A stretch of 64,000 bases of DNA from JAFGRR01 sp964563855 (lineage in GTDB: Bacteria > Planctomycetota > Phycisphaerae > UBA1845 > Fen-1342). Below the pieces are notes generated by a model. That model had not been told where the DNA came from and searched no databases. It saw only the letters and a program-made list of their open reading frames with translations. Positions 16,798 to 25,774 of the stretch are shown here, piece by piece. The translations under genes and the position numbers were made by a program. Location of the stretch: positions 1 through 64,000 of the forward strand of contig CAZLYU010000003.1 in NCBI GenBank assembly GCA_964563855.1, in the 5' to 3' direction. The first letter of the stretch is position 1; every line of letters starts with the position of its first letter.

Positions 16798-18213
16798 GTG
16801 TCCTCCATGTCGCGTAGCAGACGTTTTCAGCGCCTCCCACGCCGACCGCGTGCGCCCTGGCGATGGCGAGGACGCCTGTCGCGCGGGGTCGACGCGCCTC
16901 AATGCACGCGCTCGCGACGAACCGCTGAACCGGCCGCATTGGCGTTCTTAGCGCTCTGCGGCTTGTTTCTGAGCGCGGCCGCGAGTGCTCAATCGGCGTT
17001 GCGCTGTGATCTGAATGTCGGTGAGCGACTGGTCTATCGCGGAACCGAGCGGAGCGCCGGAACGGAGGTCGTCGACCTCAGCGTCGACGTGTGGGTGCTG
17101 GCGCGCGAGTCGCGGGTGGCGACAGTGCTTATCGAGACGGCGGACGCCTCGGCGGTCTTCATGGTGGACGCACGCGGCCAATGCGTCTTGCACGACGCGT
17201 TCGCCTCGGATTGGCCGCGTGTCGCGCCGCTCGCGAACCTGTTCATTGAGACGCCGCGCCAAGCCAGTGCGGTTGATCGCTGGGTAACGGCTCGGGATCG
17301 CTTTGGCGGCGTCTGGGCTTGTCGGGCGCGCTTCCGGAGTGAGACGGCGATTGTCACCGCGGAGTATCAAGACGCGGCGCCTGGCAGCGCGATCCTCACG
17401 CCGCCGCGGAGCGCTGAATATCGCCTGGCGGATGGTCGCGTACAGTCGGCCACGGTTGAGGCCCTGAACGCTGACGGGGCCCGCGTGGTCCGGAAGCTCG
17501 AATTGGTCCATGTCGTCACGAATGATTCCGCGTGGACAGCCCGCGAGCGGGTGCGCGTCGAGCGGATTGTGGATGTCATGCGGTCCGAGGCGCGCCTGCG
17601 TGGACTGGTGACACGAGCGCCGCAACGCATCGACACCGTGATCACCGACCTCAACCGCATTTGGAGCGAGCTGGCGCACGAACTTGGCGACGCGTCGGGG
17701 CCGGCGGAACGCTTCGTTCGATCGCGTCGGGCGCGCTGGAATCGTGCAGCGCCCCGCCTGCGGGCTCAGGCCGCATTTGCGCAACGTTGGCTCGGTGAGC
17801 GGGCGCCCGCGTACACGCTGACAAGTCTGACTGACGGCGCACCGACCGACAGCGAAACCACGCGCACCATCCGCGGACGCACCGTCGAAGTGTTCATATC
17901 TCGTTCTCAGCCAATCGGTTGGCGTCTCCTCAGTTGGTTAACAACGTCGCCGACTCGGAATCCGCTCGACCCCTGCGAAGTCGCGTATGTCGCGCTCGCA
18001 TGTGAAGACGACCCGCTCGCTGCGCAAAAAATGGGCGCCGCAATCCGGGCGTCGAGCACATCGCCATGGCGTTTGGTGGCGGCTGGCGCCTACTGCCGCG
18101 CTCTCAATCCGCCGGAACTGCCGCTTGCGTGGCGACTCGACTCCCGGGGGCGTGTGACGGCGATCGAGTTTGGCTGGGTCGCCAATTCCGAGACGTTCAC
18201 GCGAGGCGACTAG
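16798..18213 (+). CDS. Secreted protein of unknown function
   Basis: I do not recognise this 471-residue protein. An Arg-rich n-region of about 45 residues precedes a strong hydrophobic segment ALAFLALCGLFLSAAASAQS with a likely signal-peptidase site after ASA. An in-frame TTG at 16939 would give a shorter leader but would lose the positive charges. The mature part begins LRCDLNVGERLVYRGTERSA, a beta-rich segment seen in exported proteins that measure or bind ligands. The middle has many Arg/Glu pairs and the end has IEFGWVANSETFTRGD. It starts six bases after the oxidoreductase stop and is followed 16 bases later by a DUF1571 lipoprotein, so the three may share a transcript. No catalytic motif is visible. 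Confidence 0.7.
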   Translation: MSSMSRSRRFQRLPRRPRAPWRWRGRLSRGVDAPQCTRSRRTAEPAALAFLALCGLFLSAAASAQSALRCDLNVGERLVYRGTERSAGTEVVDLSVDVWVLARESRVATVLIETADASAVFMVDARGQCVLHDAFASDWPRVAPLANLFIETPRQASAVDRWVTARDRFGGVWACRARFRSETAIVTAEYQDAAPGSAILTPPRSAEYRLADGRVQSATVEALNADGARVVRKLELVHVVTNDSAWTARERVRVERIVDVMRSEARLRGLVTRAPQRIDTVITDLNRIWSELAHELGDASGPAERFVRSRRARWNRAAPRLRAQAAFAQRWLGERAPAYTLTSLTDGAPTDSETTRTIRGRTVEVFISRSQPIGWRLLSWLTTSPTRNPLDPCEVAYVALACEDDPLAAQKMGAAIRASSTSPWRLVAAGAYCRALNPPELPLAWRLDSRGRVTAIEFGWVANSETFTRGD

Positions 18214-18229
18214 TATTGTCGAGAGAGAT

Positions 18230-19204
18230 ATGACCGCGGCGCTCGTGTGCGCTGCGCGATTCAGAGCGATGGAAACGGAGCAATCTGTGCAGCAATTCTT
18301 GCGTGTCAACGTCGTGCTGGTATTCGGCGGCTTCCTGGCGGGGTTGACCGGATGTTCACAGAAGGAGCCCGGACCGAGTTATCGGGAGGCGCCAAGCGAA
18401 GCGGCCGCGATGGGGGCGCAGGTCGAGCGCGATCCGGTCGCTTATCTCGAACGCGTCGCACAACGCACGAAAACCCTCGATCAATACACGTTGCGCCTCG
18501 AGCGCACCGAGCGGCGCGGACTGTTCAAGACCCTGCACGGCCCGGAGCGCATTGATGCATGGTATCAGCGCGAGCCGCTGGCGATCCGGCTGAAGTGGGT
18601 GGACGACGACGTGAAGTACGGCGAGTCGGTCTATCGCGAAGCGACGCATGCGGGGAAGGTTCGGTTCGTCACGCGGCGCTGGTCACCCCCGCTCGCGCCG
18701 CCGCCTCAGATTAACACGGTCGATTTGATGGCGCCGGTGTTCTTCGGGGAGTCGCGTCGCCCGATGACCGAGTTCGGTCTCGCGAGCATGATCGATCAAA
18801 CGCTGGCATCGATTCGCGAGTCGGAAGGCGCCGCCGAGATCGAGTATCTCGGCGTGGTGACGATGAACACGAGCGACCGCCCGGCGCATCACTTCCGCCT
18901 GGCGTTCAGCCCGGAGAAGTTCCCAGCGCCGCTGCAAGATCTTTATATCGATGTTGAGACGGATTTACCGGCGGGCTCGGAGCTTCGCACGCCGGACGAG
19001 AAGCTCGACGCAGCGTACTACTACTACGACGTCGATGAGGACGTCATGCTGACGGCGCAAGATTTCCTGCTGCCCAGCGAGCGCGAGGCGGAGATGGCCG
19101 AGAACAGCACCATGCACGACGCGAACGCCGTCGATGATGAGCCACGGTCGGCGGAACACGCGAGTGATGAGGAGGGCGGGGAACAAGCGACCGGCGGCGT
19201 CTGA
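18230..19204 (+). CDS. DUF1571 family lipoprotein
   Basis: The mature part matches DUF1571, a family I know mainly from Planctomycetota: AYLERVAQRTKTLDQYTLRL, RLERTERRGLFKTLHGPERI, AWYQREPLAIRLKW and the late acidic YYYYDVDEDVMLTAQDF. It has a lipobox (FGGFLAGLTGC), so it is probably a lipid-anchored envelope protein. ATG 18230 follows a GAGAGAG purine stretch and gives 324 residues; ATG 18269 gives a more standard 29-residue lipoprotein leader and is equally possible. The tail after about residue 290 is acidic and low-complexity (NAVDDEPRSAEHASDEEGGE). The fold may resemble the LolA/LolB-type lipoprotein carriers, but that is an inference. Its role is unknown. Confidence 0.75.
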   Translation: MTAALVCAARFRAMETEQSVQQFLRVNVVLVFGGFLAGLTGCSQKEPGPSYREAPSEAAAMGAQVERDPVAYLERVAQRTKTLDQYTLRLERTERRGLFKTLHGPERIDAWYQREPLAIRLKWVDDDVKYGESVYREATHAGKVRFVTRRWSPPLAPPPQINTVDLMAPVFFGESRRPMTEFGLASMIDQTLASIRESEGAAEIEYLGVVTMNTSDRPAHHFRLAFSPEKFPAPLQDLYIDVETDLPAGSELRTPDEKLDAAYYYYDVDEDVMLTAQDFLLPSEREAEMAENSTMHDANAVDDEPRSAEHASDEEGGEQATGGV

Positions 19205-19388
19205 ACTCGACGCGTGTTCAACCCACTTCTTGTGGCGGAGCCTCAACCATCTTGGCCGCTCACACAAACCAAGCGGTTCACTGGGCGCCTCGCCACTAGC
19301 GACCAAGCGCCCAGCACACCGGGCTCAGCGGGAAGACGACACCGCCTGACACGACGGTTTTTGGCAACGTCATGCCGTCGGTACCGGA

Positions 19389-19469
19389 CTAGAGATTTAG
19401 CCCCACGGGCACGTAGATCCATTCCGGGTCGCTGAACAGCTCCCACAGCTCCAAGACAAAGTCGAACAT
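19389..19469 (-). CDS. Possible 26-aa micro-ORF
   Basis: Minus-strand ATG to TAG reading MFDFVLELWELFSDPEWIYV followed by PVGLNL. The composition (no Arg/Ala runs, aromatic and acidic residues, a helix-like start) is unlike random translation of this GC-rich DNA. No good ribosome binding site is visible. It could be a decayed gene fragment rather than a real peptide. Confidence 0.2.
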   Translation of the reverse strand: MFDFVLELWELFSDPEWIYVPVGLNL

Positions 19470-19559
19470 CGCGATCTGCCTTCGTATGGGCCACAAGCTC
19501 GCGTCGGCCCGGCGCCGACGACCGGCGTCAACCAATAGACGCGGCCCCAGCGCCTTTGA

Positions 19560-19664
19560 CGCCGCCCGCTTTCACTCATCGCCGCCGACACCAACAGCGA
19601 CGGAGCGCTCAACAGCGCTGACATCGACTCGTTCGTCGCGTGCGTGGTCAACGGCGGCTGCTAA
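19560..19664 (+). pseudogene. Remnant of EF-hand/dockerin-like C-terminus
   Basis: Frame 3 translates to ...LIAADTNSDGALNSADIDSF followed by VACVVNGGC and a TAA. The D-x-N-x-D-G-x-x-N-x-x-D-I-D-x-F pattern is a calcium-loop repeat. The FVAC-x-x-NGGC ending matches C-terminal tails I have seen on many secreted planctomycete proteins. The frame is closed by TAG at 19536 and TGA at 19557 and has no start codon with a ribosome binding site. It therefore appears to be the last exon-like piece of a gene whose body has been lost or frameshifted. The upstream 300 bp show no recoverable homologous domain. Confidence 0.5.
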
Positions 19665-19721
19665 CGCGTGCGAGCGCTGACGGCGGGGATGGCGGATCGC
19701 GCTCGGGTCGCCGCGCTGTGA

Positions 19722-21239
19722 TCAGCCACTCGCCGCCAAGAGCGGCGTGAGCAAGTACGCCGCGACGCCGAGCAGCACGATGGAGAACAGATTGAGCCAC
19801 AATCCGGCGCGGCACATTTGCGCAACGGTGACGGCGCCGGAGCTGAACACGATCGCGTTCGGGGGAGTGGCGACGGGCATCATGAATGCGCAGCTCGACG
19901 CCAACACCGCCGGCGCCAGAAAGCTGAGCGGCGCCACGCCGAGACCGATTGCGGCGGCGCCCACGACCGGGAGGAATGCGGCTGCGGTCGCCGTGTTGCT
20001 GGTGAGTTCGGTAAGGAACACGATCGTTGCGATCAGGATCAACAGCAGGACGAACGTCGGGAGAAACTGATAGCCGGCGACCGACTCGCCGACGAAGCTG
20101 GCGAAGCCGGTTTGGTCCGCCGCTCGCGCGAGCGACAGCCCCCCGCCAAAGAGCAGCAGCACGCCCCAGGGAATGGTCTGCATTTCGCGCCAGGTGAGCA
20201 CGCGCCGCCCCTCTCCGGCGGGCAGCATGAACAGCACCACGCCGGCCAGCATCGCGATGCCTGTGTCGGTTAGCCCGACGAACGGCTGCGCGCCGTTCGG
20301 GAGCGTCACTTGATTGAGCCACTGCCGCGAGATCCACGCCGCGGCGGTCACGAGGAAGACGCCGGTCACGACCCGTTCGCCTTGGGACATGCGTCCCATG
20401 GCGCGGCGTTCACGGCGCAGGGCGTCGTCGACGCCGTCGAGCGGCTCATTGCCGGTGCGAAACGTGATGCGGGTGAGCGACCACCAGGCGAGGGGAAGCA
20501 GCACGAGAGTCAGCGGCAACGCGGCGAGCATCCAACTCACAAACGAGATCTCGATTTCGTACTGGGTCTCGACGAACGCCGCCAATTGCGCGTTCGGCGG
20601 CGTGCCGATGAGGGTCGCCATGCCGCCGATCGAAGTGGAGTACGCCACCCCGAGCAGCAGGGCCGTCGCGAACGGCGACCGGACGGGTGCGTCATCGTGT
20701 GGATTTGCCCGCGTGAGTTGGATGACGCTGAGTGCGATGGGCAGCATCATCACGGCGGTGGCGGTGTTCGACACCCACATGCTCAGGAAGGCGCCAGTCG
20801 CCATGAACGCGCCGATCAGTTTCCGCGGGCGCGTGCCCGCGATGCTTACCGCGCCGAGCGCGACGCGGCGGTGCAATCCGGTGTGTTCGATGGCCCGCCC
20901 CAGGATGAACCCGCCGAAGAACAGCAGCACCATCTCGTGTGCGTAGGCGGCGGCTGAAGCGCGGATGGGGATTTCGCCGAGCGTGAGGATGGGCAAGACC
21001 GCGACGGGAACGAGCGCGGTCGCCGCGAGCGGCAGCGCCTCGGTGACCCACCAGAGCGCCATCATCGCGCCGACGCCGCCGACGACGCGTCCGGCGAACG
21101 AGAGTCCGCCTTGACCGCTGGCGAGGTCTTCGGCCGGTAGCAGCCAGAAGACGACGAGCCCGATGAGGGGGCCCGCCGCCAGCATCCACCAGCGACGGTC
21201 GCCCCGCGGCGGCTGCACAATCGGGTCGCTGCTCGACAA
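19722..21239 (-). CDS. SLC13/DASS family anion:sodium symporter (di-/tricarboxylate-type permease)
   Basis: This is a 505-residue inner-membrane permease with about 11-13 helices. Both Ser-Asn-Thr signatures of the DASS family are present: SMWVSNTATAVMMLPIA (about residues 153-169) and ELTSNTATAAAFLPVVG near residue 415. Those hairpins form the substrate and sodium sites in characterised members (VcINDY, NaDC). The N-terminal WWVTEALPLAATALVPVAVL and MVLLFFGGFILGRAIEHTGL blocks also match. Likely substrates are succinate, malate, fumarate or citrate; sulfate or phosphate cannot be excluded. It lies 24 bp downstream of the DUF4914 gene on the same strand, so the two are probably co-transcribed. 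The head-to-head arrangement with the DUF1571 gene is convergent. Confidence 0.9.
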   Translation of the reverse strand: MSSSDPIVQPPRGDRRWWMLAAGPLIGLVVFWLLPAEDLASGQGGLSFAGRVVGGVGAMMALWWVTEALPLAATALVPVAVLPILTLGEIPIRASAAAYAHEMVLLFFGGFILGRAIEHTGLHRRVALGAVSIAGTRPRKLIGAFMATGAFLSMWVSNTATAVMMLPIALSVIQLTRANPHDDAPVRSPFATALLLGVAYSTSIGGMATLIGTPPNAQLAAFVETQYEIEISFVSWMLAALPLTLVLLPLAWWSLTRITFRTGNEPLDGVDDALRRERRAMGRMSQGERVVTGVFLVTAAAWISRQWLNQVTLPNGAQPFVGLTDTGIAMLAGVVLFMLPAGEGRRVLTWREMQTIPWGVLLLFGGGLSLARAADQTGFASFVGESVAGYQFLPTFVLLLILIATIVFLTELTSNTATAAAFLPVVGAAAIGLGVAPLSFLAPAVLASSCAFMMPVATPPNAIVFSSGAVTVAQMCRAGLWLNLFSIVLLGVAAYLLTPLLAASG

Positions 21240-21263
21240 TCGCGCGCCGTCCGTCGTTGTTGC

Positions 21264-23210
21264 TTAGGTCATTTTCTCGTAGTCCGCGACGGTTGCGCCG
21301 TCGAGGCAAGCCTGGATGACGTCGCGCCCCTTGGCCGCGAGGTCGGGACTCTGAAACTCGCTCAACTGCTCGCGGAAGAAGGTGTCGAGGATTTTGGCGC
21401 CAGCGTCGTAGCCTTCATCGCCGACTTCGTGCTGCTGTGTGACATCGAGAAACCACGGCGGGATCTGCTGTCCTTCGACCTGAATCTTCTGCCGGTGGTA
21501 GCCCAGCAGCGAGCAGCGCGCGGGCACGAGGTCGCCGGGCTTCCACGGCGCGGAGCCGCGGCGCGCGAGGTATTCGCGCACCACCCACTGCGGCGCGAAG
21601 CCGACCTTCCAGCAACCGACGTGCTGATTGGGGATCAGCACAAAGCTGGTCGTCGCGGTCTCCATGATTTGGTCGAGCAGGATATTGGCCTGATCCACGC
21701 GTCGACCGGTGGCGAACGGCCAATATGAGCCGACGCCTTCCGACGCCATCCCGCCGGCATCGACGATTGAAGGGTTTGCATGCCCGCGCGGCGCCGTCAA
21801 TCGCCAGAGCCACGCCAACGCCGGCGGCAACACATGGAACAAGCCCAGGATGCCGTACGTCGGCGTCTCGCGCGTGCAGGGCGGACAGCGGACGCCGAAG
21901 CTGCGGATGTCGACCGTCACCGGCTCACTCACAACCTCGGGCACATAGTCGCGCGGCATGACCACGCGTGGATTGGGGCACGGCTTGCCCGGGGCGTCTT
22001 CGATGTGCTCCCAAATGAGTGCCGTCGCGTCGGGCTTGGCATCGATGTTCAGAAATAGTACGGGGCCCGGCGGCGAAACGGTCAGCTTCTCGAGATGCGG
22101 ATCGGTGCCGTACTCGAGAATGTGATTCACGCGGATAAACCACGCCTGCTCGGCGTCGATCAGCGTGAGCTTGCGCGTCGCCGACGCCTCGCCTTGCAGT
22201 GCCGAATGACACAGGGCCATGTCATCGGTGACGGGTCGCAAGTCGCATCCGCGCGGAATCGTCAGGAATCGCTCGTCGCTGTTGAGCGTGTTCTGACCGA
22301 GCAGCAGCCGCCCGTCGGTCTCGCGGTGCATCTGTTCGAGCATTTCGCTCTTGCCGCCGCCCGACGCGCCCTCATGCATCACCGTGACGACGTTGTCGTA
22401 CGGCGTGATGACCTGCACGGTCGAGCAATGCGCGGTGGTCCAAGGCGTCTCATCGCGCTCGCCGCGCGTCAGCAGCATGCCGTAGACGCCCTTCTTGGCG
22501 GAAGGACCGGGGTAGAGGTTGTAGCTGAACAGCTCGTGCAGGTTGTTGTCTTCAAAGCGGCGGTTGTGCACCACCACTTGTCTTCCCTCGAAGTGCGTGT
22601 GACGGAAGGGCGGGGCGACGTAGACGATCGCGTCGTGGTAATAGTCGCCGCCGACGGAACGCACCGACTCGAGCGGCATGATGCCTTGCAGCATCGCCAG
22701 GCCCAACGCGAAGAAGGCGGCGTTGCTCGGGCAGATCGCGATGGCGCGCATCGGCTGACCGGGCAGGCCAGTCTCAAAGAAGAACGCGCTGATCGGCTGC
22801 GTCTTCAGCCACGCGAACGTCTCTTGGCGCACCGGTTCAAACTCCTGCTTGAACCGCTCGCGAAAGGTCGGCTTGTCGGTCGCGCGCTCGTCGGCGATGA
22901 GCATGCAATCGGGATCACGACGGCGCATCGCGGGCTCGACATAGTTTGCAGAGACGCCATTCCGCACCCGGCAGACCCGCACCTCAGGCACGAAGCCGCG
23001 CTGCGGCACGTCGTAACCCACGATGTACTCGCCGTTCTCGTCGCGATGATCCGCGGGAACGGCGAGTTGGACGAGTTCGTCGACCGAGCCGACCAGGGTG
23101 AGGCGGTCGGCGGCTTCCGCCGCTTCCAGCACGGCCATCGCCGAGTGAGACAGGGTGAGTTCAGGCAACGCGGAAATGGGCATCTGAAAAACCTCGCGCG
23201 GGTCAATCAT
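21264..23210 (-). CDS. DUF4914 family protein with PEPCK-like P-loop
   Basis: This 648-residue protein matches DUF4914 by overall composition and key blocks. At about residue 275 there is MHEGASGGGKSEMLEQMHRE, a phosphate-binding loop of the G-x-S-G-x-G-K-[ST] type used by phosphoenolpyruvate carboxykinases. About 45 residues later PVTDDMALCH could be the acidic kinase-2 element. GPVLFLNIDAKPDATALIWE then resembles the PEPCK segment that follows the active-site strand. This suggests a PEPCK-related nucleotide-dependent enzyme of unknown reaction, probably cytosolic. ATG 23210 gives the longest form; ATG 23183 has a better GAGG ribosome site and may be the true start. The 24-bp gap to the dicarboxylate-type permease suggests a joint role in C4-acid metabolism, which is my inference. 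Confidence 0.75.
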   Translation of the reverse strand: MIDPREVFQMPISALPELTLSHSAMAVLEAAEAADRLTLVGSVDELVQLAVPADHRDENGEYIVGYDVPQRGFVPEVRVCRVRNGVSANYVEPAMRRRDPDCMLIADERATDKPTFRERFKQEFEPVRQETFAWLKTQPISAFFFETGLPGQPMRAIAICPSNAAFFALGLAMLQGIMPLESVRSVGGDYYHDAIVYVAPPFRHTHFEGRQVVVHNRRFEDNNLHELFSYNLYPGPSAKKGVYGMLLTRGERDETPWTTAHCSTVQVITPYDNVVTVMHEGASGGGKSEMLEQMHRETDGRLLLGQNTLNSDERFLTIPRGCDLRPVTDDMALCHSALQGEASATRKLTLIDAEQAWFIRVNHILEYGTDPHLEKLTVSPPGPVLFLNIDAKPDATALIWEHIEDAPGKPCPNPRVVMPRDYVPEVVSEPVTVDIRSFGVRCPPCTRETPTYGILGLFHVLPPALAWLWRLTAPRGHANPSIVDAGGMASEGVGSYWPFATGRRVDQANILLDQIMETATTSFVLIPNQHVGCWKVGFAPQWVVREYLARRGSAPWKPGDLVPARCSLLGYHRQKIQVEGQQIPPWFLDVTQQHEVGDEGYDAGAKILDTFFREQLSEFQSPDLAAKGRDVIQACLDGATVADYEKMT

Positions 23211-23313
23211 CCAACTACGAACACGACAACTGTAATGTATCGGGGTGTTGACCGCTGGGAAGCGAGAAGCGTCGCGCGCGTTCCGATCGGTGCGACGCGC
23301 ACGCCTTGCGTGC

Positions 23314-24285
23314 TCAGACCCGGCGCGACAGCACGAAATCGGTCATGGTGTGGAGCGCATCGCGAGCGCTGGAGGCGCGGAGCGCGTCCAATGCTTCGCG
23401 AGCTTCGTCAAGATACGCGCCGGCGGTTTGCAAGGCGTGCTCGGCGGCGCCCGTTCGCTGGAGCAGCCGACCGACCTGCACGTCGCGCTGCGCGTGAGAC
23501 GACTGGAGCAGCGCAATCAGCGCATCACGCTCTTCGGGAGCAGACTCGCGGAGCGCGTGAATCACGGGCAACGTCAGCTTGCCTTCATCGAGATCGCGTC
23601 CCAACGACTTGCCGACCTCCGCTTCGTCGCCGGTCAGATCGAGCACGTCGTCGGTGATCTGGAAAGCGACCCCCATCGCCACGCCGAACCGTTTGAGCGC
23701 GAACTGGGCGTCGCGATCGGCGCCGGCGAACGCCGCCCCCAACTGCCCGCACACGCCGATCAGTGACGCGGTTTTGCGCGTAATGATGTCGAAATATTCG
23801 TCGCGGGTCAGCTCGTAGTTGTAACGGTTCGCGACCTGCATCATCTCGCCTTCGCACACCTTGTTGGTGACGTCGGCGATGGTGCGCGACGCAAACTGCG
23901 AGTCGAGACTGCTGCACAGGTGGAAGGCGTGGCTGATCAGAAAGTCGCCCATCAACACGGCCCGCTCGTTGCCCCACAAGCGATTGACGGTCGCCGCGCG
24001 TCGGCGAATGTCGGCCTCGTCGAGGATGTCGTCGTGAACGAGGGTGGCGATATGGACCATCTCGATGACCGCCGCGAGCACGCGATGCTCGTGGGTGACG
24101 CCGCCGCACGCCTGGGCGGAGAGCAGGAGCAGCGCCGGACGTACGCGTTTGCCGTGAAACTGCGCGACGTGGTGGCACAGGTCGCTGATGAACCCCTGAT
24201 CGCTGACCAACTCCTCCGCGAAGATCCGCTCGCTCTCCTTGAGATCGGTCGCGATCGTTTCGTAGATGTCGGCCAAGCCAATCAT
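23314..24285 (-). CDS. Polyprenyl (long-chain trans-) diphosphate synthase
   Basis: This enzyme condenses isopentenyl diphosphate onto allylic diphosphates to make the side chain of quinones. From ATG 24285 it is 323 residues. The first Asp-rich motif, HDDILDEADIRRR, starts near residue 84, and the second is QITDDVLDLTGDEAEVGKSL. HGKRVRPALLLLSAQACGG and the Lys in GKLTLPVIHAL are also conserved. The residues four and five positions before the first Asp motif are small (Ala/Thr), which usually means a long product such as C35-C50. A 23-residue N-terminal extension to ATG 24354 is possible but not conserved in character. The window also contains UbiA- and UbiX-like genes (43602-45104) that could use the product. 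Confidence 0.9.
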   Translation of the reverse strand: MIGLADIYETIATDLKESERIFAEELVSDQGFISDLCHHVAQFHGKRVRPALLLLSAQACGGVTHEHRVLAAVIEMVHIATLVHDDILDEADIRRRAATVNRLWGNERAVLMGDFLISHAFHLCSSLDSQFASRTIADVTNKVCEGEMMQVANRYNYELTRDEYFDIITRKTASLIGVCGQLGAAFAGADRDAQFALKRFGVAMGVAFQITDDVLDLTGDEAEVGKSLGRDLDEGKLTLPVIHALRESAPEERDALIALLQSSHAQRDVQVGRLLQRTGAAEHALQTAGAYLDEAREALDALRASSARDALHTMTDFVLSRRV

Positions 24286-24424
24286 GCCGCGCTCGTCTCC
24301 GTGCACGTGGTCGGATTTACAAACGTCAATGGGATAATCGGCCTTCGCCGTCACTTTTCCAAGCGCGCCAGAAAGTTTCAGAATGCGTGAAACACAGATG
24401 TGCGTGATGGAGCGCCGCCGCCGA

Positions 24425-25630
24425 TCAGACGTCCTCGCCCGTTAGGCGCGCCACTTCAGCGCAATCTTTGTCGCCGCGACCGCTGAGATTGATGACAATG
24501 ATCTGCTCACGATCGAGCGTCGGCGCGAGCTTTACCGCATGGGCGACCGCGTGCGCCGTCTCCAGCGCCGGAATCACCCCCTCCATGCGCGACAGCAGAT
24601 GGAACGCGTCGAGCGCCTCTTGATCAGTCGCGGCGACATACTCTGCTCGGCCGCTCATTTTCCAAAACGCGTGCTCGGGACCGACGCCGGGATAGTCGAG
24701 ACCGGCTGACACCGAATGGACCGGGAGCGTCTGGCCGTCGTCATCTTGCAGCACGATGGTCTGCATGCCGTGCAGGACGCCGGGTTGCCCTTTGCTCAGC
24801 GTGGCCGCGTGGCGTACGCCGTCGACGCCTTCTCCGCCGGCTTCGACGCCGACCAATCGGACGGCGGCGTCTTCGACAAACGGCGCGAAGATGCCCGCCG
24901 CGTTGCTTCCCCCGCCGACGCACGCGATCACCACGTCGGGCAGTCGCCCTTCACGCTGCTGCATCTGCTCGCGCGTCTCGCGTCCGATGATGCTCTGCAG
25001 ATCGCGCACGATGGTCGGGAACGGATGCGGCCCCATGACCGAGCCGATGACGTAGTGCGTGCGGTCGACGCTGCCCATCCAGTCGCGCATCGCTTCGTTG
25101 ATCGCGTCTTTAAGCGTCTTCTGACCGCTCTCCACCGGCGTGCACGTCGCGCCCAGTAGACGCATGCGGTACACGTTCAGCTTTTGTCGACGCACATCCT
25201 CCGCACCCATGTACACGACGCATTCGAGCCCCATCACCGCGGCGGCGGTCGCAATCGCCACCCCATGCTGCCCCGCGCCGGTCTCGGCGATCACCCGCGG
25301 CTTGCCCATGCGTTTGGTCAGCAGGCACTGACCGAGCACGTTGTTGATCTTGTGGGCGCCGGTGTGGTTGAGATCTTCGCGCTTCAGGTAGATCTTCGCT
25401 CCGCCACAATGTGCGGTGAGCCGCTGCGCGAAATAGAGCGGGCTCGGTCGACCGGCGTAATGGGCGTAGTACTCGTGCAACTCCCGCCAGAACTCCGCGT
25501 CGACCTTCGCTTCCTCCCACGCCGTCTCGAGCTGACTCACGGCGTGCATCAACACTTCTGGGACATACTGTCCGCCGAAGGGTCCGAATCGGCCTTGGCG
25601 GATGGGGGCTGGAGCGGTCACCGGCGTCAT
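24425..25630 (-). CDS. trpB: Tryptophan synthase beta chain
   Basis: TrpB condenses indole with L-serine using PLP. The 401-residue product from ATG 25630 begins MTPVTAPAPIRQGRFGPFGG and follows with the family start GGQYVPEVLMHAV. The PLP lysine is in HTGAHKINNVLGQ (Lys94). ETGAGQHGVAIATAAA, CVGGGSNAAGIFAPF (phosphate loop), GLDYPGVGPEHAFW and the C-terminal NLSGRGDKD all match. An alternative upstream start at 25684 adds 18 residues with no conservation. No trpA or other trp genes are adjacent, so this trpB stands alone here. It is the canonical TrpB1 type, as judged by length and motifs. Confidence 0.97.
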   Translation of the reverse strand: MTPVTAPAPIRQGRFGPFGGQYVPEVLMHAVSQLETAWEEAKVDAEFWRELHEYYAHYAGRPSPLYFAQRLTAHCGGAKIYLKREDLNHTGAHKINNVLGQCLLTKRMGKPRVIAETGAGQHGVAIATAAAVMGLECVVYMGAEDVRRQKLNVYRMRLLGATCTPVESGQKTLKDAINEAMRDWMGSVDRTHYVIGSVMGPHPFPTIVRDLQSIIGRETREQMQQREGRLPDVVIACVGGGSNAAGIFAPFVEDAAVRLVGVEAGGEGVDGVRHAATLSKGQPGVLHGMQTIVLQDDDGQTLPVHSVSAGLDYPGVGPEHAFWKMSGRAEYVAATDQEALDAFHLLSRMEGVIPALETAHAVAHAVKLAPTLDREQIIVINLSGRGDKDCAEVARLTGEDV

Positions 25631-25774
25631 GGGGATGGTTCTCGCGGGAGGTTCGGGATTGACTGTCGAATATCCATTCGCCACTTATCGTAATGATCGG
25701 GAAGTGCGGGTTGTTCGGAGACATCCGTCAACGCCGCCAAAAGGCCCGAAACCACGGGAGACGGAGACGCCGCA

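Larger units (their letters stand above)
19205..19721. other. Gene-poor 517-bp spacer with fragments
   Basis: This is the only stretch over 300 bp without a convincing intact gene. It separates the + strand DUF1571 gene from the convergent minus-strand permease. It contains the end of a decayed dockerin/EF-hand-like reading frame (see 19560-19664) and a 26-codon minus-strand micro-ORF (19389-19469). No tRNA, insertion-sequence ends or clear terminator hairpin with a T-run was found. Confidence 0.6.

Noticed and set aside
22095..23657. 520-codon plus-strand frame across DUF4914 and the polyprenyl synthase
   Set aside because: It spans two clearly identified minus-strand genes and shows no motifs; an antisense artefact of GC bias.
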